A DNA stretch of 64,000 nucleotides, taken from the NCBI RefSeq assembly GCF_036588685.1, contig NC_086381.1, positions 66,595,436-66,659,435 of the forward strand, read 5' to 3'. The notes below the pieces were generated by a model. It was not told where the DNA came from and ran no database searches. It saw only the letters and a program-made list of their open reading frames with translations. Source of the stretch: Mytilus trossulus. Taxonomy: Eukaryota; Mollusca; Bivalvia; Mytilida; Mytilidae. Each line of letters opens with the position of its first letter. The first letter of the stretch is position 1. The translations under genes and the position numbers were made by a program. Below are positions 1 through 12,222 of this stretch, piece after piece.

Positions 1-1079
1 CAACAAAAATGGAAAAGTAACAAGGATTTTCAAAAAGGACTTTTGAAATATATTTAAAACAATTATGGAAAGAATCGAAAAGTAGGGTTTTAAACAGAAG
101 AATACAACAGAGGGTATTTTTGAACTTTTTTTTTATTTCTCTGATTCTAGCGTCACTGACGAGTTTTTCATAGACAAAATGCATGGTGCTCAGAAAAAAA
201 AAAACATCCTGACTACCTGAAATGTTGATAAAGGATTTTTGAAAAATATGTTATAAAATCATGGAAGAAAAAGAGGGGTTTCGTGGGCAAAATATCTGTG
301 TGCAATACATGGATAAATCTAGTGGATTCTGAATATCTGACAAAAAAAGTTAAAAACAAGAGACATGCTCGATAAATTCATTGGGTTACATAAAATATAA
401 TTATTTGTGCTTTCACAGAACAGACAAGTATTGCATTTCAATTGTTCTGTCCTTATACACCAAAATGTAACATTACAATATTATGTACCTAAATTGCCAA
501 TGTAAACTTACGTTTAATGATTTACATAACAGGATGAAAGTTATTCTCACGATGACACATATTTTCATAAGCAAAATAAAACAATTTGTAGTCTATTATA
601 ATATTGATAAAAGGACATAATGGTTAACCTCAAATAGAGCTGTATCATTGCCGGTTTTTAGTGATTTTACAATTATATGAACTCCATGTACTGCATTAGT
701 TTTGATCAATTATGTATTTACTTAAGTCGGGTTGAATGCATTTTCAATAAAATAGTTTCAAGAGCTTTTAAGAACATTTCTAACAATCATTATATGAGAG
801 ATAGTATTACGAAGTAGGGCATTTAAATGGTTTTTGCTTTATAATTCAAAGTCATCATTAAAATGAAGAAACAACAAGGTGATTATCAATAAAATATGTT
901 TAAAATAAAAAAAAAAAAAAGAATAAAGAAAAAAGAAACAACAAGGTGAATCTCACGTGGGAATAAGTGCTATAGGTTAAGCTTCAAACCAAACAGATTA
1001 GGGTGTTTAGATTGAGAATTGTGTTGTTGTCAGTTGGAACATGATCAAAGTATAAAGATGTTAAAAGTACAACAATAAT
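1..1079. other. AT-rich intergenic DNA without a recognisable gene
   Basis: No coding region is visible. Around 120-195 there is a weak match to the interspersed family C ('gcgtcactgacgag' followed by a degraded form of 'acgaaacgc'), which is better preserved near 5935 and 57700. An A-run lies near 908-920. Nothing else stands out. Confidence 0.5.
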
Positions 1080-1551
1080 GGGCCATTCCAGTTAATTTCT
1101 GACAGGAGGGGATGGATGAGGAGATTTTTTTTCATACCTATCAGAAAATAAATCATGAAAAACTAACTATCAGATCTATAAATTAAGACCTCAGATGTAG
1201 AGTTTCTGATCATATTGGATGGATGGGCTTTTATGGGAAACATTGACCTATCAGAATTTTTTACTGCAAGGATTGAACCCATCAGAATTTTAAATACAAT
1301 ACCAGATAGTGCATGACATGAAACTGTCTACATTCCAAAGCACCCCTAAGATCTGAAATAGGTATTTTTTGTAACCCCTAAGATGTAATTTTTTTTAATT
1401 ATTTACTGCTTCAAGACCCTCAGACATTTTTGCGTATAAGTGTATGTGTCAGATGAAAAAGCCGAAAATTTCACCCCTAAGATGTATAAATTTTACACCT
1501 CTCAGAAAGGACCATCCATCCCCCTTTAGCAGATATTAACTGGAATGGCCC
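1080..1551. mobile_element. Short TIR element (MITE-like), 472 bp
   Basis: The ends are inverted copies of each other. The left end begins GGGCCATTCCAGTTAAT and the right end finishes ATTAACTGGAATGGCCC. Both arms continue with a purine-rich GGGGATGGATG stretch, so the terminal inverted repeat is about 38 bp with a few mismatches. The interior has short repeated phrases ('cccctaagatgta', 'tatcagaattt') and no open frame, which fits a non-autonomous DNA transposon. A target-site duplication is not clear. Confidence 0.7.
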
Positions 1552-2934
1552 AATAGACACATAAGACCAAAAACAGTGTAAATATATCATTGACCCTTTT
1601 TCTTTATAGCTTTTATTTTTTTTGATAATATTTGAAATTTAAATTATTTTTGTCTCCAGCATCACTGAAGAGACAATGATTGTAGAAATGCGCATCTGGT
1701 GCAGAAAAAATGGTACCGTTTTTGTTTAAGAAATAATTGATGCAAGCTTAACTTTATTGTAGTTTTAACATGGGTAGGCATTATCTTCAAGATTATTGTT
1801 GCCCGAGCGAAACTGCATTAATTATTTCGATCCTAGTAAGGACAATTAAGGTAATTTCCAGTGAGGGACGAAAGTACAAAGTTGAAGTACATTGAGGATC
1901 CAAAATTCCAAAAGAATGTGCCATATACGGCTAAGGTAATCTTTGCCTAGAATAAGAAAATCCTTCGTTTTTTTTTAAATTAAAAAAATCAAATTATAAT
2001 ATATATTTAATGCATGGTATAAGTGTAGAGAGCTTGTGTATGCTCTTCCATGAATCTCAATTTTTTTTTGTAAACAAGCAAACGAATGGCAATGTGATTT
2101 TTTAGATAGGAGTTTTGAACAACCAGCATGAACGGTTGTCGTATCTAGGTCAAATATGTCAATTTCGAATTGCAACACATAACAGTCATTATAAACGATT
2201 TATTAACAACATGTGCATTATTTAAGAATTTTGGGTGTTTTAAGTTAATGCATGCCAATTTGATAAATTCATTAATCTGCAGTAGTCAATATACGCATGT
2301 GCAAACCAATTTTATTGGATTTCGAGCATGGGTTTATTCAAGAAGCGAAAGAAGCACGTTATACTAGAATATTAAATATTTTTTTAACAAAAAAGGACAG
2401 TTTCCCTCATTTTTTAAGGCTACCTATAATTGCTTTGTCATTTGAACCTCTCTAGATACGATGTAGTTGTCTCATTGAATTGACTGTCATATATACCCAT
2501 TTAAAGATTTTTATATGGATTGCAGACCTGAAAAGGATGTTCAAAGTTGAATATGCCGCAATCTTCAAACAACCTTCTACAACTTATTTACTATGAAACT
2601 GTAAAACAGAAAGTGTTTTTTTTTTTAATAAATTTTGAATCTTTATATCAATATAAAGTATATCAGAGAAAACAGAATCGGGTTTTCTCATTTTTATAGA
2701 CCTGTTTACGGGATGTATTATGGTATAGTGTTGTTCGTATGTCTGTCGGTCCGACGACAACATGTCAGACATTAACTTAAAAACACTTAAATAGTAAACT
2801 TTGGTGAATTGTTTATATCTATTGACGTGAGCTCCCTTTCCTTTTTTTTTATTTTAGATTTTACATTTAGATTTATTAAACGTCAAAAGAAGAAAAAAAT
2901 ACGATTTTTGGCCATTGTGTCTTAAAATTTAATA
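1552..2934. other. Intergenic DNA with family C repeat fragments
   Basis: No gene is seen. At about 1640-1710 and 1860-1970 there are pieces of family C; the phrase 'acattgaggatccaaaatt' followed by 'ggctaaggtaatctttgcct' recurs near 6060-6120. The remaining sequence is unremarkable AT-rich DNA. Confidence 0.45.
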
Positions 2935-3040
2935 GCGTGCCCCAACGTGACCCGGAAACATTATGGTGATTTAGACAGTAAAACAGTTCTTATGACATTG
3001 GAATAAAAAAAATTCCTGGGTCACGTTGGGGCAGGCACTG
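2935..3040. repeat. Short foldback (hairpin) repeat
   Basis: The left arm TGCCCCAACGTGACCC pairs perfectly with the right arm GGGTCACGTTGGGGCA, about 60 bp apart. It resembles a solitary miniature inverted-repeat element. No coding capacity. Confidence 0.65.
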
Positions 3041-4690
3041 AAAGAATAAAAAAATCACCTGCAAAATGAATCATAATTACAATATTTGAACAATAACAGA
3101 AAGTTACTCCCTCACCTCACCCAGTTGCGAAAATTAGTTGTTTTGTAGTTTATCCAAACAAACTTCGAACCTCAGGGAATAATTTAACATAAGAAGTAGC
3201 TTTCCAAAACAGAATTCGAAAAATTAAAAAAATAGGAAAGGGGGGGGGTTGGGGGGGGGGCAAAACAGGCCTTATCGTACCTTGTCCTTTGTGTGAACTA
3301 ACAGTTAATATTAATTACTACGTACACTTCCATACAACAACAAAACTACCTTACTGTATACATGGTATAGGGATCACTTATATTTGTATCCAAATAACAA
3401 ATAAATTAAAATGAGAATATGTTTGCAATACCTTTTTACTATTGAATCGTAAATCTGTTTAGATATTTAGACATATAAAGTAGATGTTAATAATATGCAC
3501 TCGAAATTTTATCAGATGACTTCTTTACATTTGATATTATGTTCATAGTGGTTTAATCTTTTTTTTTTTTGGCTTTGACCAGCTTTGGAGGAGATATTTT
3601 CAAAAAATTAATCAAGCCACCAAGCATCATAGCAGGCATTGTCATAACTAAAAACCATTAAATGTCTTCTAAACTGAGAAACAATTTCGACATTTAAACG
3701 AAATCTAATACTTATGATTCTGAAGATCCACCACAAATTATTAATAATATAAATAGAACCATACAAATAGTAGGCAAATACATGTTCTCAGATACCATGT
3801 CCAATATAAAAAAAAATCACTTTTTGAAAAAATCAACATATTATGTGTTCCTCTCCAGGCTCCAGATGTATCAAAAATCAAAGATATGGAACATATGCTA
3901 TCATTATCATTCGGTAATTAATGCAATTAGTGTCTCTACCATGCCCATCTTGAACATAAAAAACTAAATATCAAATTTAGATTTTTACAATCTTATTTTC
4001 TTCTTCTTTTGAAAAGGTGTTTCGTTTAAATAATTTAGTTTATTTGACAAAATGATCTGCAACAAAACATGATACAGTAATTGTAAAACAAAATTTTTGT
4101 GAAAAACTCTTAATCACAGATTTTTTATACAGCAAAAAGAACCCAAATAATCAAGATCCGATTCTGTATTTAATGTTTTAAATGATGTGACTGTATACGT
4201 CTTTTTATTATTTCGATTTTTATTTTTTTTCTATCCTTTGTTTTTAGTTTTCTTTTACAAAAATAATGGATTGATTTTGTATGTTTTGTTTTTAGACTGT
4301 CTTTTTATATGTTACCAAAATGCTTTAAATTTAACAGGATAGAAAAAAGTTTATGTTTTTTTAAATCGATAATTTGAAAAAAAATACTTATTTTCCAAAA
4401 TTCTCTTCATATAACTTTAGAGAAAATCCACAACTATTATTTGGTTAATAAGATATATGAACTATAAAGGAAATGCTCATTTCATAACAATTTAGAGAAC
4501 AGTACTACGGCATAGATAAAAATTAATAACTTTAAGCACAAGTTTGACTTACATTTTTAAACAAGTGGCGAAAAAGAAAACCGATACTATCGGAAAGAAA
4601 AAAAGAATGAAAAAGTTAATAACCCTAAAACGGTCCTGGATTTTTAATTAAAGGCAAACGTACGTAAAGAGAGCATATTACACAGTGATA
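3041..4690. other. AT-rich intergenic DNA
   Basis: No gene, RNA or defined repeat was recognised. A G-rich tract at about 3239-3260 (two G runs separated by TT) is the only compositional oddity. Confidence 0.45.
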
Positions 4691-4699
4691 ATGACACAA

Positions 4700-6480
4700 A
4701 AGCCAATATACAAAATGAACAATTTGCATCGGTTTTCTCGTCAGAACTAGGAGGAGAAGTCCGACAAATGGCAACAGTTCTTACTCATTCATATCAGAAT
4801 TAAATGTGCAACAAGCTGGAGTTTACAAACTAATTAAAAAAAACATCAACAATAATAAAGCAACTAGTCCTGACACAATACCAGGGACACTACTGCAACT
4901 AAAGAATGCAAATAACAAGATCAATAGATAGAGGTTAAGACAGAAAGAAGGCATCAACGTGTCATCCTGTATCCCTGTCGTTGATTTGTAGCAAGATGAT
5001 GGAACATAAACTGCAAAGTAACATCATCATTTACCTTTGGGTAAATAACGTCCTATCTGAAAATCAGCACGGTTTCCGCAATAATAGATCATATGAAGCC
5101 AGCTTGCAATTAAATTACAAGATCTAGCAGATGGACTCAACAATGGGGATCATATGTATTATGATATGTACTGGTAAACTTCCAAAAAGCGTTAGACAAA
5201 GTTCCACATCAAATGCAGCTACTGTGTTATACGAGGGAATACACTTCAATGGATAGACAGTTTCTTTTCAGGGCCGAGCACAACAGGGTGTTTTAAATAG
5301 AAAGAAGTTAGAAAACATAAATGACCTGCCTAGAGTAACGTCTAAAGCTAGACTATTCACAGGTCAATGCTTACTTTACAGAAAGATGTGTAAAAAGGAG
5401 AACACCATCTTAATCCAGAAATCCTGACAATTTTCAGAAATATGTGGTTTTCATCCTGACAAATGTGAGGTACTACGAGTAACAAAAAAACTAAATCCAA
5501 TTCCCAAGGACAACACCATACATAGAAAGAGCCGGCTAAACCGAATCCGGCGTAAACCGAAAACCTGCATCAACCAAACGTGTTCTTAAGCACTTTCATA
5601 TTAAATTGTATGCGTTGTCAACTTGATTTAACCGAACATTGGTCAAAACATAACAAAATCATAAGTCCCGAAGAGGTTCGATTTAAACAGGTTTCACTGT
5701 AAACAGAAATACATTAGAAATAGCAACGAGCACACAATAGTTCTGCCTTAATATCAGCCACAACTTACCATGGAACCATCACATAGGCACAAAAACAAAA
5801 AAAATACAACTTTAACTCTTCTTGAGGGAAAATATCAGCTAAAATTAAAAATGCGATCATTGCACAATGTTACACCAGACTTGTGAGACCAATTATGGAG
5901 TATGATTGTATCATTTGAGATTCAACAACTCGGAAAATAGTTATCAAAAGGTACCAGGAATATAATTTAGTACGACAGACGCGCGTTTCGTCTACATAAG
6001 ACTCATCAGTGACGCTCATAGCAAAATAGTTATAAAGCCAAACAAATACAAAGTTGAAGAACATTGAGGATCCAAAATTCAAAAAGTTGTGCCAAATACG
6101 GCTAAGGTAATCTTTGCCTGGGATAAGAAAATCCTTAGTTTTTCAAAAACATCAAATAATTACATAGAAACGGCTCCTATATAACCACCAGTACAATAAC
6201 CTAGATGACAGGTGCCCTGCAATGGTTCGAAAAACAAGAATGCAGGCAGATAATAAAGACCACCAAGCTCTACTACATAATACACCATCTAGTTGACATA
6301 CCACCGGACCGTTACCAAATACCAAGGAGAGTGGATTAACACTAAAAGAACATGACACCTGATTCCTATTACCATACTCGAGAAACAAAACCACCAGCCA
6401 TCATTTTCAATCTGTAATACGTCTGTGGAATGAACTATGTTGTCACAGCTTCAATATTGAACAGATGTTAACCCTCTTGC
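4700..6480 (+). pseudogene. Decayed non-LTR retrotransposon (LINE reverse transcriptase remnant)
   Basis: Fragments of a LINE reverse transcriptase can be read on the plus strand in shifting frames. Near 4865 there is a 'SPDTIPGTLL'-like segment, corresponding to the conserved GPD-x-I-P box. Near 5040-5110 there is 'LSENQHGFRNNRS', matching the QHGFR block of LINE RTs. Near 5450 lies 'PDKCEVLRV' and near 5870 'YTRLVRPIMEYD', typical of the RT thumb/C-terminal region. Around 6230-6430 follow 'RQIIKTTKLYYIIHHLV', 'RYQIPRR' and a frame ending in a WNEL-like block. Stops and frameshifts separate every piece, and a family C repeat is inserted at about 5935-6145. The element is dead. The clade was not determined. 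Confidence 0.75.
5935..6145 (+). repeat. Interspersed repeat family C, copy inside LINE remnant
   Basis: The copy contains the hallmark 'cgcgtttcgtctacataaga' followed by 'ctcatcagtgacgctc', then 'acattgaggatccaaaatt' and 'ggctaaggtaatctttgcct'. Related copies lie at about 1860-1970 and 10487-10680 and, inverted, at 57560-57760. It separates two LINE fragments that would otherwise be contiguous, so it inserted after the LINE. Confidence 0.7.
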
Positions 6481-6517
6481 TTCGTGTTAGATTTTTCATT
6501 TTTTATTGTATAACCCA

Positions 6518-7631
6518 CAATGATGGCTTTTAACGTGATTTAAGTACATAATGTGTTGGAAGGATGTTCCCTTTGGTCATGTGTAAAAAGTCATTAGCGA
6601 TGATACACCAGAGACGGAATGCAAATTAATGGAGGAAGAACCAACAAAAGACTGTAGTAGATGGACTAGCATTTTCAAAACAAAAATATTTATAAAGTAG
6701 AAATTTACTCTGACACATAAAACTACATCGTCCAACACGAAAATAAAAACATCGCCAAATTTTAATTTATAACACATATAGAAGACAAATAAATATACAT
6801 CAAACGATATAATTTCAAAGTCCTATAGATTAAAAACTAGAAAGTTCGATATGCTCACGTTTGAACTTTACTACGTCAATATACAATTCGATTATGTAGC
6901 TAGAATCCAACAGAAAAAATAATGTATTGTATAATTTGTTTTGTTTCGGTCTGACTGATTTACTTCTAGGCTATTTGTAGCTTACGAAGCAATCAGATTC
7001 AAATAACAATGTAAAGGAGATACGAAATATAATTCTGCTACGTAATTTGAATATGATACCATGACATTTAGGGGAATTATTATTAAAAATATTAAGGTAT
7101 GACCATTGTGTTTAATTCGACACGTGATGCCTTAGAGACAGCATTTTATGAAAAATATGTGAAATTGGTGTGAAATTAACATATGATGGCGGATTAGTCA
7201 AACAATAGATTATAAAAGACCGATTTTTTTTATGATATAACTTGAATAAACTGGTCCGATTGATTGGAAATTCCCAAAGAGACCAAGTCAACAACAGTTA
7301 TACAAGTTATCAATAGAATGATCATTATTATAAATGTAAATTGTCTCGCTGATATTGAAAATAAATTTGATTTCAAGAACAGCTATGCACATCTAAATGT
7401 TGATTCACCTCGAGAGATTTACACTTAATTTTTAATTAAAAGAAGGTCATTTGCTCGTGTTGTGTTTATTTTAGTTATACCAGAGAAGTGTGTCTTTCGT
7501 CATCTTTATTGCTACACTGATATCCAAATAAGGCATGCTGTTAACAATAAAAAAAAGTATGCATTCTTTTTTTTCAATTTTACAAACAGCAAGATGATTA
7601 TATTTTGTATGTATCCAAATAAACATAAAAC
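6518..7631. repeat. Tandem duplication, copy 1 (~1.1 kb unit)
   Basis: The block starts at 'atgatggcttttaacgtg' and recurs head-to-tail from about 7632, with many shared phrases: 'gttccctttggtca', 'acacgtgatgccttagagac', 'aattgtctcgctgatatt' and 'ccaaataaacat'. No gene is apparent in it. This copy keeps the uninterrupted site 'acaagttatcaatagaatga' at 7302-7321, which is split by a retroelement in copy 2. Confidence 0.8.
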
Positions 7632-8499
7632 ACCATGATGGCTTTTAACCGTATTCAAGTAATTAATATCTTGGAAGGGTGTTCCCTTTGGTCAAGTGCA
7701 AAACGTCATCTGCGATGATACAAAAGAGATGGAATGCAAATTAATGGAAGAAAAACCAACAAAAGACGGTAGATTGACTAGCTTTTTCGAAAACAAAAAT
7801 ATTTATTTAGTAGAAATTTACTCTAACACATATAATTGTATCGTCCAACACGACAAAAACAACATCGCGAAAATAAAATTTAAATAAAATAAAACCTAGA
7901 AAGTTCTATATGCTAGCATTTAAATTTTACTATGTAAACATACCATTTGATTATGTAACTAAAATCCAGCGGAAAAATATAATGTTTTGTATATTTTTAT
8001 TTGTTTCGGTCTGACTGAATAACATTAACGTCTAGGTTATTTGTAGCTGACGAAGCAATCAGATTCATTCAACCATTTAAAGTAGATACGTTATATAATT
8101 ATGTTACGTAATTTGAATATGAGACCATAACATTTGGGGAATTGTTATTTAAAATATTAAGGTATGACCACTGTATCTAATTAGACACGTGATGCCTTAG
8201 AGACAGCATTTTAGTGAAAATATGTGAAATTGATCACTATATCGAATTGGAAGTTAATTCGGTTACGTAATTTCAATATGAGATCATGACATGTTGGGGA
8301 ATTATTATTTAAAATATTAAGATATGACCATTGTATCTAATTAGACACGTGATGCCTTAGAGACAGATCACTATATCGAATTGGAAATTAACATATGATG
8401 ACAGATTAGTCAAAGACCTAATTTCATATCTGAATAAACTGATCCGATTGATTGGAAATTCTCAAAGAGATCAAGTCGACAACATTTATACAAGTTATC

Positions 8500-9860
8500 C
8501 GAGTGCTCCACGAAACCTCTTTCTAAATTATTAACATATATTTTATCAGCAATCAAAGACGGGCTTCAAAGTTATTGTGAAACTGCCTATTCTAGAGGTG
8601 GCGTGAATCAGATGTGGATACTTAAAATTTCCAAAGATCTTTTAGAGTACATACATTCTAACTCTCTTTCATCTCATCAATATTAAAACATTTGACTTTT
8701 CTACTCTTTACACTAGCATTCCACATTCCAAACTAAAAGACAAATTGAAAGAGTTGGTATTACTTTGCTTTATAAAAAGAATGACCAACGTAGATACAAG
8801 TATCTTGTCTTAGGGAGGGATAAATCCTACTTTGTAAAGAATCATTCTGATTCAAACAACAAATTCTCTGAAACTGATTTTATCAAGATGCTTGATTTCT
8901 TGATTGACAACATATTTGTTATGTTCGGAGGACGTGTTTTTAACAGACTGTCGGCATTCCAATGGGAACAAGCTGTGCCTTTACTTGCCGACTTGTTTCT
9001 TTATTATTATGAGGCTGATTTCATGCAGGAACTTCTTAGGAAGAAAGATAAGACGTTAGTAATATCCCTTAACTCTACTTTCCGCTTTATAGATGATGTT
9101 TTTTCACTAAATAATTCAAAATTTGGTGACTATGTAGAATGCATCTGTCCCATCGAACTAGAGATAAAGGATGCTACAGATACAGTTAAGTCGGCTTCAT
9201 ATCTTGACTTACATCTAGAAATTGACAATCAGGGTCGGTTGAAAACAAAACTTTACGACAAAAGAGATGATTTTAGCTTTTCAATTGTGAACTTTCCATT
9301 TTTAAGTAGCAACATTCCAGCAGCACCTGTATACGGGATATACATCTCCCAATTGATACGATATTCCCGTGCTAGCATTTCCTATCATGAATTTCTTGAT
9401 AGAGGGTTGCTGCTTACAAGGAAGCTTTTAAACCAAGAGTTCTAAATGGTGAAAGTGATATCATCCCTTCGTAAATTTTACGGACGCCATCACGAGTTGG
9501 TTGACCGTTATGGTATAACCGTTTCACAAATGATATCGGATATGTTCCTTACGTCGTAACTACAATCCCCTTTCCTTTCAAGAATGTGACCTACCGAATT
9601 AGATAATTTACCGTATTTGTAATCACTTAAGCAACACGAGGGGTGCCACATGTGGAGCAGGATCTGTATACCCTTCCGGAGCACCTGAGATCACCCCTAG
9701 TTTTTGGTGGGGTTCGTGTTGTTTATTCTTTAGTTTTCTATGTTGTGTCATGTGTACTATTGTTTTTCTGTTTGTCTTTTTCATGTCAGCCATGGCGTTC
9801 TTAGTTTTTTTTTTTAGATTTATGAGTTTGACTGTCCCTTTGGTATCGTTCGTCCCTCTT
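8500..9860 (+). mobile_element. 5'-truncated retroelement insertion (1361 bp)
   Basis: The insert is delimited by comparison with the empty site in the neighbouring tandem copy (7302-7321) and flanked by TTATC at 8495-8499 and 9861-9865, a probable 5-bp target-site duplication. It carries reverse-transcriptase-like coding sequence up to 9559 and a 3' tail with 'tttgactgtccctttggtat', a phrase I recall from mussel retroelements. There is no poly(A) tail. The class is uncertain; a Penelope-like or related RT lineage is possible. Confidence 0.75.
8509..9559 (+). pseudogene. Broken reverse-transcriptase-like gene of the inserted retroelement
   Basis: The longest intact frame is 8765-9442. It holds 'FRFIDDVFSL', matching the catalytic YxDD-type box of reverse transcriptases, then 'SASYLDLHLEI' and 'IPAAPVYGIYISQLIRYSRA', which I recall from RT proteins of mollusc, coral and lancelet retroelements. 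Upstream, 8509-8684 reads in one frame and 8681-8775 in another ('FDFSTLYTSIPHSKL'), so there is a frameshift in the A-run near 8775. The normally conserved GIPMGT block near 8950-8985 appears only out of frame, implying a compensated pair of indels. An in-frame TAA at 9443 is followed in the same frame by 38 more codons ('LRKFYGRHHELVDRYGI'). There is no genuine ATG start; 8765 is TTG. A dead copy. Confidence 0.75.
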
Positions 9861-10189
9861 TTATCAATAGAATGACTCGTTATTCATGTTATTTTAAATG
9901 TAAATTGTCTCGCTGATATTCAAGAACAGTTTTGCACTTCTAAATTTTAATTCACATCGAGAGATGAACACTAAATTCTTAATTTCAGTTTGCATTTAAA
10001 GTAGATCTTTTGCTCGTGTTTTCTGAGAAAAAAAATTATATCAGAAAAGTCTGTCTTTTTTCAACTATATTGCTACACATATATCTAAATGAGGCATGCT
10101 GTTCACAATAAAAAAATAATAGATTCTTTTTGTCTTCTCAATTTTATACGCAACAAGCTGATGATATTTTGTATATATCCAAATAAACA

Positions 10190-10440
10190 TGAGATAAAGG
10201 TAACACTAAAATACCTTTGTATATATTGAGAGAGAAAAAATCTTGGTTACAAACTAAAACTGAGGGAAACACATTAACTATACAAGAAAAACGACAGAAC
10301 AACAGAACAACAGAAAAAATGAAGTGCAATAACAATAACATACATACATAGAAACGAACTATTAGATAACAACTGCCATATTCCTTAATTGGTACAGTAC
10401 ATTTTAAGAAAACAAGGTTAGGTTGAACCTAGTGTTGTGG
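10190..10440. repeat. Interspersed repeat family E
   Basis: The run 'actgagggaaacacatt', 'ataacaactgccatattcc', 'ttggtacagtacatttt' and 'ggttgaacc' is shared with a second copy at about 38270-38560 and partly with 48685-48770. No coding sequence is conserved between copies. Confidence 0.6.
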
Positions 10441-10486
10441 TTCCATATCAAATTATAAAAAAGAACAGAACAGAATCAGTCTAACG

Positions 10487-10680
10487 GTTGGTACCTTTCT
10501 CACCAGGCGCGAGTTTCGTTTGAAAAAGAAACGTCATTGACGCTCGAGTCTAAAAAAATTAAAAAGGCAAAAAAAAAGTACAAAATTGAAGAGCATTGAG
10601 GACCAAACTTCCTGAACGTTTTCCCAAATACAGCTAGGTTAACAAAATCCTGAGGTAGAAAAGCCCTACTTTTCCAAAAA
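10487..10680 (+). repeat. Interspersed repeat family C copy
   Basis: Contains 'ggcgcgagtttcgtttg', 'gtcattgacgctcgagtc' and 'gaagagcattgaggaccaa', diverged versions of the family C phrases at 5935-6145. Confidence 0.6.
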
Positions 10681-10740
10681 TTCAAAAGTTTACGTTATGT
10701 CAGAGTTATACATTTTTAATGATCAAACACTTTAGATTTT

Positions 10741-11048
10741 AGATATAGGAAGATGTGGTGTGAGTGCCAATGAGACAACTCTCCATCCAAATAACAATTT
10801 AAAAATTAAACCATTATAGGTTAAAGTACGGCCTTCAACACGGAGCCTTGGCTCACACCGAACAACAAGCTATAAAGGGCCCCAAAATTACTAGTGTAAA
10901 ACCATTCAAACGGGAAAACCAACGGTCTAATCTATATAAACAAAACGAGAAACGAGAAACACGTATATATTACATAAACAAACTACAACTACTGTACATC
11001 AGATTCCTGACTTAGGACAGGTGCAAACATTTGCAGCGGGATTAAACG
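10741..11048 (-). repeat. Interspersed repeat family A, full-length copy (~310 bp)
   Basis: Read on the minus strand it runs from 'gtttgcacctgtcctaagtc' through 'ggttttcccgtttgaatggt', 'ttggggccctttatagcttg' and 'ggctccgtgttgaaggccgt' to 'gttgtctcattggcactcac'. It is nearly identical to 51474-51781 and to the split copy at 22524-22746 plus 26640-26726. It is an abundant non-coding repeat here. I did not see clear pol III boxes, so its class is left open. Confidence 0.8.
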
Positions 11049-11254
11049 TTTTTGTTTTCATATCATGCATTAATGATTTATTTCGTCTCGTTTTACATAT
11101 GCACACCTCCATACACTTTTTTTGGTAGAGACCCGCAATATAAAAAATAACAACATATTTGTGTCTACGTGTTTTGCTTAAATGAATCATATAGATATAG
11201 CAGTCATAGAGGTAATAAAAAATTGCAGTAAAATTGAGAATGGAAATGGGGAAT

Positions 11255-11720
11255 TATGAAATCATAATTTTTCAGTCAGTTTAATTGAAGTCTGAAGCTT
11301 GCATGTCAGTTAACTGCTAGTAGTCTGTTGTTATTTATGTATTATTGTCATTTTGTTTATTTTCTTTGGTTACATCTTCTGACATCAGACTCGGACTTCT
11401 CTTGAACTGAATTTTAATGTGCGTATTGTTATGTGTTTACTTTTCTACATTGGCTAGAGGTAAAGGGGGATGGTTGAGATCTCACAAACATGTTTAACCC
11501 CACCGCATGTTTTCGACTGTCCCAAGTCAGGAGCCTCTGGTCTTTGTTAGTCTTGTATTATTTTAATTTTAGTTTCTTGTGTACAATTTGGAAATTAGTA
11601 TGGCGTTCATTATCACTGAACTAGTATATATTGGTTTAGGGGCCAGCTGAAGGACGCCTCTCGCTACATTATAGACCTGTTGGTGAGCATAAACAGCTGA
11701 AGGTGACTGGTGGTTCTATA
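11255..11720 (+). repeat. Interspersed repeat family D, copy 1
   Basis: Shares a ~450-bp stretch with 19955-20480. Common phrases include 'ttctacattggctagaggta', 'aacatgtttaa', 'aagtcaggagcctct' and 'aggggccagctgaaggac'. Both copies run in the same orientation. No long open frame is conserved. Confidence 0.75.
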
Positions 11721-12222
11721 ACCCAGCGAGAAAATCTATCACCTAGTTACATGTACTGATTTGCCAGCTTCAGACCTCAAACTGATTGGACGATTATGCC
11801 GTCATCGTATGAAAATAATGCACAAAACATCCCTATATGGAGTTAAGTATCATACCATCCTACGTTATACGAGAAGAACATAACCCGTGTCATATCAAAA
11901 ACTTGTTTTAGACAAATGTGTATTCCGGGTGCACAGACTCTAGGAGCATGATGAGTGAATCGATATTAACACCAAATGATGCCATTTTGATGACTGGACA
12001 GCGGTATCGTAACTAAATCCCATCTCGATAAGTCTGTTTAAAGGTTTGGTTAACTTTGAGGTGAATGCCGACTATTTTTGCTTTGTAAACAATCAACCAT
12101 AGAAAATTGGATGTGAAATACATGAACCTGTTGACTTGTGTGTACGAATGATGTACTTTTGTTATATATAATATGTACATGAATGATTAAACGACGACTT
12201 GAAAAATTGTTCATCAAACTAT
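11721..12222. other. 3' flank of the Thr-rich gene
   Basis: This stretch should hold the 3' untranslated region of the minus-strand gene ending at 12223. No AATAAA polyadenylation signal is visible on the minus strand near the stop codon, so the transcript end cannot be placed. Confidence 0.4.

Larger units (their letters stand above)
7632..10190. repeat. Tandem duplication, copy 2, interrupted by a retroelement
   Basis: This is the second copy of the 1.1-kb unit. It is continuous from about 7632 to 8499 and resumes at 9861, ending near 'atccaaataaacatgag'. It also holds an internal duplication of about 150 bp: 'aaaatattaaggtatgacca' with 'acacgtgatgccttagagac' near 8150-8210, and again near 8310-8365. 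The open frame at 7696-7887 is shared only in decayed form by copy 1 and is not taken as a gene. Confidence 0.8.

Noticed and set aside
7696..7887. 63-codon open frame with an ATG
   Set aside because: The equivalent stretch in the duplicate (6560-6780) is disrupted, and composition is like the surrounding non-coding DNA.
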